Shown here one piece after another: positions 22,701 to 34,103 of a stretch of 64,000 nt of DNA. The stretch is from Multifurca ochricompacta (lineage: Eukaryota > Basidiomycota > Agaricomycetes > Russulales > Russulaceae): assembly GCA_022496185.1 (NCBI GenBank), contig WTXG01000010.1:248001-312000 (forward strand), written 5' to 3'. How positions within the stretch are numbered: the first letter of the stretch is position 1; each line of letters begins with the position of its first letter. The notes beneath the pieces were generated by a model. It made no database searches and was not told the DNA's origin. It saw only the letters and a program-made list of their open reading frames with translations. A program made the translations under genes and the position numbers.

Positions 22701-23056
22701 CTTTATCACTCTAAGCATCTTGCTCATGCTGCCCTGCACAACTTTATTTTCTGTAGTACTACCGTCTACTACCGTCTACTGTAAACGGCCGTATCTGTAC
22801 CCGTACCGTACCCGTCAGCGATCCAGTGAGTACAAAAATGGACGGTGGACGGGTCAGCCGTACCTGTCCTATTACCGTCAAATGGACGGCTGTTACCGTA
22901 AAACAGACGGTGCGCAGCCCTAGAACCAACTCGTTATGTGGAAGTTGTTGAAACCCCTGGACATCAGGAGTATGGAAGATGAGGGTTCTTTCGATGCAAC
23001 CATCAAAGAAATCGAGCTACCCGATCCTAAATCCAATCAAGCGTTACATGGAACTG

Positions 23057-23637
23057 TGTTACGAACCCCGTCTCTTCCTACTTTCTTTTTCCTACCTAAC
23101 AACGACCCCTCCTTGCCGCCTACTTTACATTATCAGATCACGTCTCCATCGTGGGACCCTTCATGTGCCCTGCTCCCTTCCCCGTGATTGCCTTTGTCTA
23201 TGTTTATGTTACTGTACTCGTGTTTGGGCTCTTATCTCTTATCCCTTATCTTTACGACCGGACACTTACTTAATTCCCTATCAGAAGCCAGGCTTTACGC
23301 CCTCCGCTTTCGTATATTTGGGCCCACATGACTCCGTGTTATCTTATCTTTAGATGCTCATTCGATTACGTATATAAGTCCACTGTAACTACATTGTAGA
23401 CCTCAGACTCGACTTATTGAATACATCGGTGTTTGTCTTCTGGACTTCCCCCTGAAACCTTTGACTTGATCGTCTCAGTGCTTTTGGCACTTTCTGCTCA
23501 ACGTCGTCACTCGGGAACAGCCCCGTTGACTTTGACTCATCCATTTTAACTCCAAGAGGCCTTATTGACCTCTTATCTGAACCCACGTACAAAGCTGTCG
23601 CACAAGTCGTGCAGGATGTCTCACACCGGATGTAACA
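23057..23637 (+). repeat. Solo LTR of gypsy-A in the Crinkler-like gene
   Basis: 581 bp from TGTTACGAACC to GGATGTAACA, with perfect 5-bp TSD AACTG (23052-23056, 23638-23642). It is full length relative to the LTRs at 4123 and 62124. A solo LTR means a complete element inserted here and was then removed by LTR-LTR recombination. Confidence 0.95.
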
Positions 23638-25510
23638 AACTGGCACCGTTCAGGCCCTTTCTTCTACTTCACGGCTGTCCAGGTACTGGGAAAATAGCCC
23701 AAATGAGGATTATTTGCATTTTATCGTGCAAGTTCCATGTAAGTTTCGATCATTATCGGATTGCCACACATGTTTGACAATAATCCAGCGGTCAATACAC
23801 CCGAGAGTATCAAAATCGATCTAGTTCGTGGGACGGCCGACCGTCTGTATCGTACCTTATGGAAGAAGCCACTCAATCCAATATTGGCACCCGTAGTTGT
23901 CCCTGACCCGAAAAAGACGTATATGTATGTACCCCAAGACCAACTGTCCAAATTGGGAGTAAAACATCTCGACTGCGAGGAGGAGGCACTTCTGTTTCGC
24001 AATGAGTACATCCTTGCTCATAAAGCCACAAAAGAATGGTCGAAAAAGCGTCGGACAGAGAAAAGTGGCGGGGTCGTTATCACTGGCCATCCAGGACTCA
24101 GTACGTGGTTGTCACTGATGATGAGCATGTCATCTTAGAGATGAATGCAGGAAAAACATGCTTCCTACTCTATCTTCTGTTCCACCGTCTAAGCAAGGGC
24201 CTGCCTACGGCTTTTCAATTCCTCCCCGACAGTTTCGTCCTGTTCACGAACTCTGGCGTCAAAGTCTATGCCCACACGTTTGATGAACTTCCAGATGGAA
24301 CGTGGGCTCTTGCCGATTGCAGTGCGAAGGATCCTCTTCCTTGCGACAGCTTCTTAGTTGCTTGCAGGTCGAGAGATGCTTTCGTCGTGCAAACAAGCTC
24401 TCCGGATGAGAAGCGGTACAAGACATGGAGAAAGGAGTACAAAGCTTATACCTATGTGATGGACTGTTTCCCTCTGACTGAATCAGTCGCGCTCGGGTGG
24501 GTTCAGTTGATGATTCCAGGCATTTTTCTGCCACTAAGCATTTTTCACAGCATGATACATGGTTTCAATGACCAACTGATCAAGGATCACTGCGAAAAAT
24601 GGGGACCTTCTGCACGCATCATGATGGCACATATGACGAATCCTGACCGGATTTCTAGACATACGGAACATGTAAAACAGGCTGCCCACCACTTTGTTCA
24701 TAATTTCGGAGATTACATCACCGACGTTAACCCAACAGAGGTCTCTCATACACTTTTTACAATCCATCCTAAAGGTCTCTCTTCCGAGGACAGACAATCT
24801 TCAATTGGAGGAATTGAAACAAGTTACCTGAATCGTATCCTTATGGACAAGATTGCCGCAAAGAACCAGCAGGAGCAGATCAACTTTTACAAGCTGGTCA
24901 GTCACCATCAGTGGTTCAAAGGCTCAGCAGGTTACATTCTCGAGAATGTAGTTCTTTCGTGGCTCTGCGCCAATCTGGAATCGAAGGGATTGCCTTGCAC
25001 TCCTGCACGATCAGATTTGCCGCAACTGACTATCCCAGCGTGCCAGGGCCATCTTAACTTATCTTACGAGGAACAACACAGTCTTGAGTATCTAAATCGC
25101 ATCAGGCGACCATTTTGTGTAATTCCCACGTCGAAAACATCTGCCACTGTCGATGCCACAATCTTCACGGATCGTCATATAATTACAATCCAGGTGACCG
25201 TCGCTTCCGAGCATAGCGTGAAGGAGACGGGCTTTGGTCAAATTGCCAATAGTTTTCCGAAGACGTTTCGACAATCTCGAGAGTGGTGCCATGTGTTCGT
25301 CACAGATGAGGCAGAGAATGCAAAAAGTTTGGTGAAAAATTGGACAAGTGACGATCTCAGAATCGATTTGATGGACAAAGGTGATCCCAAAGGCAAACAG
25401 ATGCAAAACGATCCCAAAGTCAAGGAGACGGAAAGCAATCCCAAAGGCAAACAGACGGAAAACAAACCCAAAGTCAAGGAGACTTTGAGGATTTCCATGT
25501 ATTCTGCTGT

Positions 25511-26962
25511 TAGTGATTGTCAAGGGGTTTCATACCCGCGCGGGTAAGCGCCGCAGGTTTTGCCGGGTACGGGTACGGGTATACGGCTCCCAACCCGTGG
25601 AAACCCGTACCCGCGCGGCGGGTTTGGCGGGTATAGGCGCTGATTATGCATTGATAAGATCAGTAGAATTTCCGAGATAAAACACATCTGCAGTCACAAA
25701 AATACAAGATCTCGTCTGATGTATGCTACAGGGTGGCGTTAAATATGTTCTAGTATTATCCTACAAAATATCAAAGCAGATTAACGGTGTGATGTAAAAT
25801 AAAATCCTTATCAGTGATCCACTTTCTTGAAAACCATGATACATCTGTTTTATTAATGCGCGACCAATTCTGCCGGTCTGGCACTATCTAAAATACACTC
25901 TAGACTAATATAGACTATTCTATAATCTAATTATCAAATTACTTTATTGAAACAAGGCCCGCGTGTGTCTACAAGCTGCATGGGGCAGTGACTACATTGC
26001 ATCGCATGGTGGTCTGACCTCCTTCCTATTAAGGAAGGTTGACTTAAACGCGCAGAAATGTGCATCCAGGGACTAGGACAGTCGCGCTTGTATGAAATGA
26101 AACCAGAATAATAAAATAATAATGTAAATAAAGGATCCATTTAATCTTCTGAACATAAACCAACAATTTTTGAGGAATCTTGAGTAGCCATAAATGAACA
26201 CGTTGTGTCCAAGTGCTTATCTCCTTGACCGGGATGGCCCAGGCCATTTACCCGAAATGCGCAGAAATCCAAAGAACAGTCACGCTCGTATAAAATTGAA
26301 ACCAGAATAATAAAATAAAAATGGAATAATAAATTATCTTAATCTTATGAACATAAAATAGGAATTTTTGAGGGATCTTGAGTAGCCATAAATGAACGCA
26401 TTGTGTCCAAGTGCATATCTCCTTGACTGGGATCTCCCGGGCCAGATGTCCGAAATGCGCGATGCAAGTAAAGAACTTGCACGCGTTTCATTTTATGGGT
26501 AACCCAGGTATCAAAACAATTATCCAGGGGTTACCCCTACCAATTTCTATGTGTTCATCAATTTTTTTTGCATTCTGTGTAATTATCTGACAGGCTTTTC
26601 ATCAATGTTCTATAACATCCTATCTAATCATCGCTGTATACTGGATTTAAGTTGTGCTTGTATAAAATTGAAAGCAGAATAATAAAATAAAAATGGAATA
26701 ATGAATTATCTTAATCTTCTGAACATAAAACAAGAGTCATTGAGGGATCTTAAGCAGCCACAAATGAACGTGTTGTGTATCTTCTTGGTCCGGGAAGGCC
26801 CGGGCCAGTTATCCGAAATGCGCAATGCAAGTAAAGAACTTGCACGCGTTTTCACGGGTGACCCGCGGGTAACCCGTGGGTTACCCGTACCCGTAGTGAC
26901 GGGTACGGGTACGGGTACGGGTACCAATGAGGATACCCCAGGGTTACCCCTGCCAATCACTA
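25511..26962 (-). mobile_element. hAT-type non-autonomous element E3 in the Crinkler-like gene
   Basis: 1452 bp, ends TAGTGATTGTCAAGGGG ... CCCTGCCAATCACTA, perfect 8-bp TSD TCTGCTGT (25503-25510, 26963-26970). Three-module form. It separates the last 33 codons (plus stop) of the Crinkler-like frame from the rest. Confidence 0.93.
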
Positions 26963-27070
26963 TCTGCTGTTTTTAATGTCGGGGATTTCAGTCCGATTAA
27001 GAGTGAAGAAATGTGGGAAAAATATAGGGTATGTGGCGGTCGGCTATATGTACTCATTGAGACTGATTGA

Positions 27071-27269
27071 AGAAAATGATCAGGTGAAGGACATTGAAAT
27101 GTTTGAGGAGGACGAAACACCTGAAGGTCGTGAAGTAGTCGGGGAAGCTGGAAACTCTGATGAAGTGAAGGTACAGAATGGATTTTGTAATAATTTAATT
27201 GATATTGGTCATCTGCTGATCACTTCCACTTTAGATGGACGAAGATTGAGCTGACCTGGGGCACTGGTC
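27071..27269. other. 3' flank of the Crinkler-like gene
   Basis: Follows the TGA at 27068-27070. An open but unremarkable acidic frame runs through it; it is most likely 3' untranslated sequence. Confidence 0.4.
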
Positions 27270-28710
27270 TAGTGAATAGCAGGGGTAACCCCCGGGTATC
27301 TTCATTGGTACCCGTACCCGTACCTGTACCCGTCGCTACGGGTACGGGTAACCCGCGGGTCACCTGCAGGTTGCCTGTGTTAAACGCGTGCAAGTTCTTT
27401 ACTTGCATCGCGCATTTCGGATATCCGGCCCGGGGCATCCTGGACCAAGGAGATACACAACACGTTCATTTATGGCTGCTTAAGATCCCTCAATGACTCT
27501 TGTTTTATGCTCAGAAGATTAAGATAATTCATTATTCCATTTTTATTTTATTATGCTGGTCTCAATTTTATACAAGCACAACTAAAATCCACCCCAATAT
27601 ACAGAGATGATTAGATAGGATGTAATAGAACATTGAATGAAAAGCCTGTCAGATAACCACACAGAATGCAAAAATAATTGACAAATGCATAGTGATTGGC
27701 AGGGGTAACCCCTGGATATTTGTTTTGATACCCAGGTTACCCATAAAATGAAACGCGTGCAAGTTCTTTACTTGCATCGCGCATTTCAGACACTCGGCCC
27801 GGTCCATCCCAGTCAAGGAGATACGCACTTGGATACAACGTGTTCATCTGTAGCTACTCAGGATCCCTCAATAATTGCTGATTTATGTTCAGAAGATTAA
27901 GTTTATTCTTTATTTACATTATTATTTTATTTCATTTTGTGGAACAGGCATGGCACAGGCTTGTACTTTAGATGTACTATATCAGCTACTAGATTAAATG
28001 AACGCGTTATCTCGTTATCTCGTTTAATGATGTGATTTGATCATATGTCAGATCTTAGATGTATATTCTATGGATCTAATTAATTTGTGAACGCGTTTCT
28101 GTTGTGTTATCTATGTGTGATCACAATCTTGTCGGACCAATGGAAAATCGCAGCCATGATTGTTAAGTCAACCTTCCTTAATAGGAAGGAGATCAGACCA
28201 ATATGCTGGTCCATGCGATGCAATGTAGTCGCTGCTCTATGCAGCCTGTAGATACACGCGGGCCTTGTTTCAGTAAAATAATTTGATAATTAGATTATAG
28301 AATAGTCTAAAGTAGTCTAGAGTGTATTTTAGATAGTGCCAGACCGGCAGAATTGATTGCGCGTTAATAAAACAGTTGCATCATGATTTTTAAGAGAGTG
28401 GATCACTGATAACACTTTTATTTTACATCGCACCGTTGATCTGCTTTGATATTTCATAGGATAACACTAGAATATATTTACAGAAACCCTGTAGCATACA
28501 TCAAATTAAATCTTATCATTTGTTTGCTACAGATGTATTTTATCATTACATTTCTGCTGATCTTGTCAATGACCGATGACCACTTATACCCGCCAAACCC
28601 GCTGCGCGGGTACGGGTTTCTGGCAGGTTGGGAGTTGTATACCCGTACCCATACCTGTCAAAACCCGCGGCGCTTACCCGTGTGGGTATGAAAACCCTTG
28701 CTGATCCCTA
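27270..28710 (+). mobile_element. hAT-type non-autonomous element E4 (older copy)
   Basis: Termini TAGTGAATAGCAGGGG and CCCTTGCTGATCCCTA are diverged from the family, and the flanks share only CTGGTC as a degraded TSD. Internal modules and core match other E copies. A 27940-28140 stretch is replaced by sequence related to 20820-20910 and 44195-44330 (TTAGATGTATAT...CTAATTAAT). Confidence 0.75.
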
Positions 28711-28906
28711 CTGGTCAGATAGTGGGCATTCAGGTCTTGTGATTGTTGTGTGGTGTAGGTTAGCAGTGATGTCTTTTGTAGCCAATAGAAGCAATAAAAA
28801 ATGAATACGTGGGAGTCAACCAAGAGTATGAAGAGGCCATCACATCACGATACTCACGCACTGGTCAATTGACTTTTTAAAAAAATAAAAATAAAAATAG
28901 AATAAT
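28711..28906. other. Intergenic, nothing recognised
   Basis: About 200 bp between E4 and E5 without coding signal. Confidence 0.4.
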
Positions 28907-30359
28907 TAGTGATTGGCAGGGGTAACCCTGGGGTATCCTCATTGGTACCCGTACCCGTACCCATACCCGTCACTATGGGTACGGGTAACCCGCAGGTTAC
29001 CCACGGGTCACCCATGAAAACGCGTGCAAGTTCTTTACTTGCATTGCGCATTTCGGATAACTGGCCCGGGCCTTCCCGGACCAAGAAGATACACAACGCG
29101 TTCATTTGCGGCTGCTTAAGATCCCTCAATGACTCTTGTTTTATGTTCAGAAGATTAAGATAATTAATTGTTCCATTTTTATTTTATTATTCTGCTTTCA
29201 ATTTTATACAAGCACAACTAAAATCCAGTATACAGTGATGATTAGATAGGATGTTATAGAACATTGATGAAAAGCCTGTCAGATAACCACACAGAATGCA
29301 AAAAAAATTGACAAACACATAGAAATTGGTAGGGGTAACCCCTGGATAATTGTTTTGATACCTGGGTTACCCATAAAATGAAATGCATGCAAGTTCTTTA
29401 CATTGCATTGCGCATTTCGGACATCTGGCCCGGGAGATCCTGGTCAAGGAGATATGCACTTGGACACAACGCGTTCATTTATGGCTACTCAAGATCCCTC
29501 AAAGATTCCTATTTTATGTTCATAAGATTAAGATAATTTATTATTCCATTTTTATTTTATTATTCTGGTTTCAATTTTATACGAGCGCGACTGTTCTTTG
29601 GATTTCTGCGCATTTCGGGTAAATGGCCCAGGCCATCCTGGTCAAGGAGATAAGCACTTGGACACAATGTGTTCATTTATGGCTACTCAAGATTCCTCAA
29701 AAATTGTTGGTTTATGTTCAGAAGATTAAATGGATCCTTTATTTACATTATTATTTTATTATTCTGGTTTCATTTCATACAAGCGCGACTGTCCTAGTCC
29801 CTGGATGCACATTTCTGCGCGTTTAAGTCAACCTTCCTTAATAGGAAGGAGGTCAGACCACCATGCGATGCAATGTAGTCACTGCCCCATGCAGCTTGTA
29901 GACACACGCGGGCCTTGTTTCAATAAAGTAATTTGATAATTAGATTATAGAATAGTCTATATTAGTCTAGAGTGTATTTTAGATAGTGCCAGACCGGCAG
30001 AATTGGTCGTGCGTTAATAAAACAGATGTATCATGGTTTTCAAGAAAGTGGATCACTGATAAGGATTTTATTTTACATCGCACTGTTGATCTGCTTTGAT
30101 ATTTTGTAGGATAATACTAGAACATATTTAACGCCACCCTGTAGCATACATCAGACGAGATCTTGTATTGTTGTGGCTGCAGATGTGTTTTATCTCGGAA
30201 ATTCTACTGATCTTGTCAATGCATAATTGGCACCTATACCTGCCAAACCCGCCGCACGGGTACGGGTTTCCACGGGTTGGGAGCCGTATACCCGTACCCA
30301 TACCCGGCAAAACCTGCGGCGCTTACCTGCGCAGGTATGAAACCCCTTGACAATCACTA
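28907..30359 (+). mobile_element. hAT-type non-autonomous element E5
   Basis: 1453 bp, ends TAGTGATTGGCAGGGG ... CCCCTTGACAATCACTA, perfect 8-bp TSD AGAATAAT (28899-28906, 30360-30367). Three internal modules; very similar to E3 in inverted orientation. Confidence 0.93.
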
Positions 30360-30403
30360 AGAATAATACAGTTCGAATACAATAATCAATCTCTACTCCC
30401 CAC

Positions 30404-30560
30404 TCACGTCCGGGCGAGGGCACGGTGAATGGCGGCAAGGTTAGTGTTTTCAAAGAGTGAGATGAGATAAGCCTCAGCCACCTCTTGGAAGCACAATGTT
30501 AAGCTCTTCAGATCTTTTTTGTTATTTTCACTGGAAGAGGACTGCCAGGTATTTTGTTGT
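30404..30560 (-). pseudogene. Histone H3-like C-terminal fragment
   Basis: The minus strand encodes FQEVAEAYLISLFENTNLAA followed by IHRALART and a stop. This closely follows the H3/CENP-A alpha-2 helix and loop (LQEAxEAYLvxLFEdTNLxAIH), but the alpha-3 helix is absent and the upstream part does not fit H3. It is probably a truncated relic of an H3-type gene. Confidence 0.55.
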
Positions 30561-30992
30561 AGGAAATAGTGGGTTTTGTTAGTTCCAGGGGAAATGGGCC
30601 ACATTACAATGCAATGGCAATATATACATCGTGTAGGGTATTCAGATGTGGGAACCACAAATTTCAGATTTAGAGTTGATATAACAATGCGTAATGTACT
30701 TAATGCTGCAAAATGTGAGTGTCGCCCCAAGGGGAAGATGTAGACAGGATATCGCAGAGTTTAGTTACAACACACCTGATAACTCAAAACAAAGCTGTGA
30801 GGTGGTTGAAGTGAAAGCAGTGAGTAGGGATATCATCGTATCATCCAATAGCACTTGGTTCCAGCACTTGGCATCTACCTCAACAAGCTAGCATCCACCC
30901 TTCTCATTGATCTCACAAGTGGTCATCATGGCCCATTTAATCCTGCAAGCCAACAATAGTCTTCTAAGTGGAACTACCAGGTGTGTCCCTGT
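30561..30992. other. Intergenic, nothing recognised
   Basis: Left flank of R2. No gene or repeat terminus could be supported. Confidence 0.35.
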
Positions 30993-31133
30993 GAAGCACA
31001 TAGGGCTGCGCGCCGTCCATTTGACGGTGAAGGACGGGTACGGCTGACCCGTACACCTTCCATTTTTGGTACTCACCGGATTGCTGACAGTACGGTACGG
31101 GTACGGTACAGCCGTTTTACGGTATACGGTAGT

Positions 31134-31696
31134 TAGTGTTCGCTACGGGTAGGCGCAACCCACCGGGTATGTGGTCAGGGTACATGCGGGTACAGGTTGG
31201 GGTCACATCTTCATACCCCTCATGTGACCCCTACCCGCAGACACCCAACCCTTACCCGCCAGAGCGGGTAAGCTGAAATTGGAAGGGTGGCAATGAGGGC
31301 AGCAAGAAAAACTATACAGTACATGTATTGTAGATACTGTATACAGACCCAGTGGTCCCATTGCATACAACTCAGGCTCTTCTATGTTTGGGAGCTTGGA
31401 TGAAGGCCAGTTATGTAGAGACTGCTGATTTAAAGTATGCAGCATCTCAACCTGATACCAAAAACAATGAAGAATGGCCAGATGATGAATGGATTATAGC
31501 TCAAGTAGTACAATGTTATTCTAGGCTATCAGACTTAAAATGTAAATATCTACCCTTACCTGCAGGTATACAACCCATGGTGTACCCGTACCCGTAGTAT
31601 GGCAAACCCGTACCCTTGGTGTAAGGGTCCGGGTACACACAGGTACGGGTACGGGTCCATGTGTTTTTACCCGCGGGTTACCCGTGGCAAACACTA
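31134..31696. mobile_element. Small hAT-type element in R2
   Basis: 563 bp with TAGTGTT(C)GC ... GCAAACACTA ends, perfect 8-bp TSD ACGGTAGT (31126-31133, 31697-31704) and GGGTACGGGTACGGGT subterminal repeats. A frame at 31352-31597 (LCLGAWMKASYVETADLKYA) might be a remnant of a transposase or host exon; I cannot assign it. Confidence 0.88.
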
Positions 31697-31946
31697 ACGG
31701 TAGTAGACAGTATTACTAGAGAAAATAAAGTTGACCAGGGTAGCATGAGCAAGAAGCTTAGAGTGATAAAGCAATGAATAGGTGTATTCTTATGGCTATT
31801 CTATGTTGGAAGTGCAGCCATAGCACGCAACCACTAATTGATACTGGAGATGGCGGCCTGGATTCGATCATCACCGATGCAATATTCAGAGCACGCGGGT
31901 CGTGCAAATTTTCTTGATCATAAAGACTCAGTAGCATAGTTAGAAA

Positions 31947-31975
31947 CCTCAGTCTTTCTATCCCAAAGACTGAGG
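31947..31975. repeat. Stem-loop, repeated near 32061-32081
   Basis: CCTCAGTCTTT and AAAGACTGAGG flank a CTATCCC loop (11-bp perfect stem). The same AGTCTTT-CTATCCC-AAAGACT hairpin recurs 107 bp downstream, suggesting a duplicated structured unit. Confidence 0.6.
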
Positions 31976-32089
31976 TCAGTACTTTCTGTGTTACAGCTAC
32001 ATTATCCATTCACTGATTCATTTGTGTAGCTACGCATTTATAGGTATTAACAAATTACATAGTCTTTCTATCCCAAAGACTGAGCTATG

Positions 32090-32517
32090 CATTTATAGCT
32101 TGCTACATTCTACACCTTTTTATGTAGTTTATGAGTACATTACCCAACAATCTACTTTACCAGCCATAATCTGAAACTCATAGAGGGACTTCAAGCATTG
32201 CATTTGCTTCTGTGAGTGTGAGTAGTGTAAACAGGGCATACTGGAACATGAACTCCCTCAATAAATGTAATTGTAGGTACATTATCACAAAAGAGACATC
32301 AGAGAAACAATACCAAAACATGCCCCAAAAAGGGGCATCCCAAAAACTATATTTGGGCTTGCACAAGGCAACTCCTAAAGCCAAGTGTGGTAAATGCGAG
32401 CATACCTCCAACTGGACTCAAGCAGACCAAAATTCAATTACAATAAGGCAAAAAATCAAATATATAGACTAATAGACAGCTCAACAACCCAGTGCAGTAT
32501 CAGCTTGCGTGCATGCA
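32090..32517. other. R2 interior without assigned gene
   Basis: Contains an open frame at 32212-32472 with a Cys pair (KCGKC) but no recognisable domain. 32480-32517 matches R1 near 20731-20750. Confidence 0.35.
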
Positions 32518-33936
32518 TAGTGATTGTCAAGGGTTGTCATACCCACGCGGGTAAGCGCCACGGGTTTTGCTGGGTACAGGTATGGGTATACGGCTCCCAA
32601 CCCGTGGAAACCCGTACCCACGTGGCGGGTTTGGTGGGTATAGGCGCCAATTATGCATTGACAAGATCAGTAGAAATTCTAAGATAAAACACATCTGCAG
32701 CCACAAAAATAAAAGATCTCATCTGATGTATGCTATAGGGTATCTTTAAATACGTTCTAGTATTATCATATGAAATATCAAAGCAGATCAATGGTGCGAT
32801 GTAAAATAAAAGTGTTATCAGTGATCCACTTCTTGAAAATCATGATGCACCTGTTTTATCAACGCGCGACCAATTCTGCCAGTCTGGCACTATCTAAAAT
32901 ACTCTCTAGACTACTTTAGACTATAATATAATCTAATTATCAAATTAGTTTACTGAAACAAGGCCTGCGTGTATCTACAAGCTGCATGGGGCAGCGACTA
33001 CATTGCATCGCATGGTGGTCTGACCTCCTTCCTATTAAGGAAGGTTGACTTAAACGCACAGAAATGTGCATCCAGGGACTAGGACAGTCGCGCTTGTATG
33101 AAATGAAACCAGAATAATAAAATAATAATGTAAATAAAGGATCCTTTCAATCTTCTGAACATAAACCAACAATATTTGAGGGATCTTGAGTAGCCATAAA
33201 TGAACGTGTTGTGTCCAAGTGCTTATCTCCTTGACCAGGATGGCCCGGGCCATTTATCCGAAATGCGCAGAAATGCAAAGAACAGTCACGCTCGTATAAA
33301 ATTGAAACCAGAATAATAAAATATAAATGGAATAATAAATTATCTTAATCTTATGAACATAAAACAGGAATTTTTGAGGGATCTTGAGTAGCCATAAATG
33401 AATGCATTGTATCCAAGTGTGTATCTCCTTGACCGGGATGTCCCAGGCCGGATGTCCAAAATGCGCGATGCAAGTAAAGAACTTGCACGCGTTTCATTTT
33501 ATGGGTAACCCAGGTATCAAAACAATTATCCAGGGGTTACCCCTGCAAATTGCTATGTGTTCATCAAATTATTTTGCATTCTGTGTGGTTATCTGACAGG
33601 CTTTTCACCAATGTTCTATAACATCCTATCTAATCATCTCTGTATACTGTATTTTAGTTGTGCTTGTATAAAATTGAAAGCAGAATAATAAAATAAAAAT
33701 GGAATAATGAATTATCTTAATCTTCTGAACATAAAATAAGAGTCATTGAGGGATCTTAAGCAGCCACAAATGAACGCATTGTGTATCTTCTTGGTCCGGG
33801 AAGGCCCGGGCCGGGTATCCGAAATGCGCGATGCAAGTAAAGAACTTGCACGTGTTTTCACGGGTGACGGGTATGGGTACGGGTATGGGTACGGGTACCA
33901 ATGAGGATACCCCAGGGTTACCCCTGCCAATCACTA
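32518..33936 (-). mobile_element. hAT-type non-autonomous element E6
   Basis: 1419 bp, ends TAGTGATTGTCAAGGG ... CCCTGCCAATCACTA. The TSD is TGCATGCA (32510-32517) versus TGCGTGCA (33937-33944), 7 of 8. The uninterrupted site is visible in R1 (20719-20731, antisense). Confidence 0.9.
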
Positions 33937-34103
33937 TGCGTGCAAGATGCAACTACTTCTTGTCAGGCAACGGAGGGAGATCATGCCCATCCACTAATCT
34001 AATCTACTCCATAATCCATAATATGCTGTTGAGATGGTCCGGTTGCAACTGGATTGTTGGGGACTGGGGACCAGGCAGCCGGGCTCCTGGGTGGACTCGA
34101 TCT

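Larger units (their letters stand above)
17949..22922 (+). mobile_element. Large hAT-like element R1 in the Crinkler-like gene
   Basis: 4974 bp with inverted ends TAGGGCTGCGCACCGT / ACGGTGCGCAGCCCTA and a perfect 8-bp TSD GAACCAAC (17941-17948 and 22923-22930), diagnostic of the hAT superfamily. Without nested E1 and E2 it is about 2.3 kb. The ends are rich in GGACGG and GGGTACGG repeats. I found no credible transposase, so it is probably non-autonomous or badly decayed. A second copy (R2) starts at 31001 in the opposite orientation, and R1 preserves empty sites for several R2 insertions. Confidence 0.85.
17783..27070 (+). pseudogene. Crinkler-like NTPase-nuclease gene, split by three transposable elements
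   Basis: Starts at ATG 17783 with a header like the Crinkler ubiquitin-like domain (LTLFCLVIDN, then IDANQL, and MWKLLKPLD after the first insertion). Coding pieces are 17783-17948, 22931-23056, 23643-23738, 23789-24100, 24151-25510 and 26971-27070, ending TGA at 27068. Interruptions are a hAT-like element (17949-22922), a solo gypsy LTR (23057-23637), an E element (25511-26962) and two 50-nt introns (23739-23788, starting GTAAGT; 24101-24150). The pieces total 720 codons with no stop or frame conflict. The second intron falls within a Walker A-type motif (about residues 226-234, unusual Arg before Lys-Thr). A PD-(D/E)XK-like core is at about 567-580 (VDATIFT ... IQVTVA). The tail has Lys-rich repeats (25380-25488). 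Such proteins are secreted or intracellular effectors in other lineages. This copy cannot make the full protein. Confidence 0.8.

Noticed and set aside
17949..22922. R1 as an autonomous hAT transposon
   Set aside because: No transposase frame with a BED finger or hATC region could be supported after masking E1 and E2.
31352..31597. Transposase C-terminal fragment in the small hAT element
   Set aside because: Only a weak LGAW-like resemblance; too little to call.
11436..33253. Repeated short frames of 60-97 codons beginning MAQAIPVKEIS or MPGTGTGIRLP
   Set aside because: All fall inside E-family copies, are frame-inconsistent between copies and have no domain.
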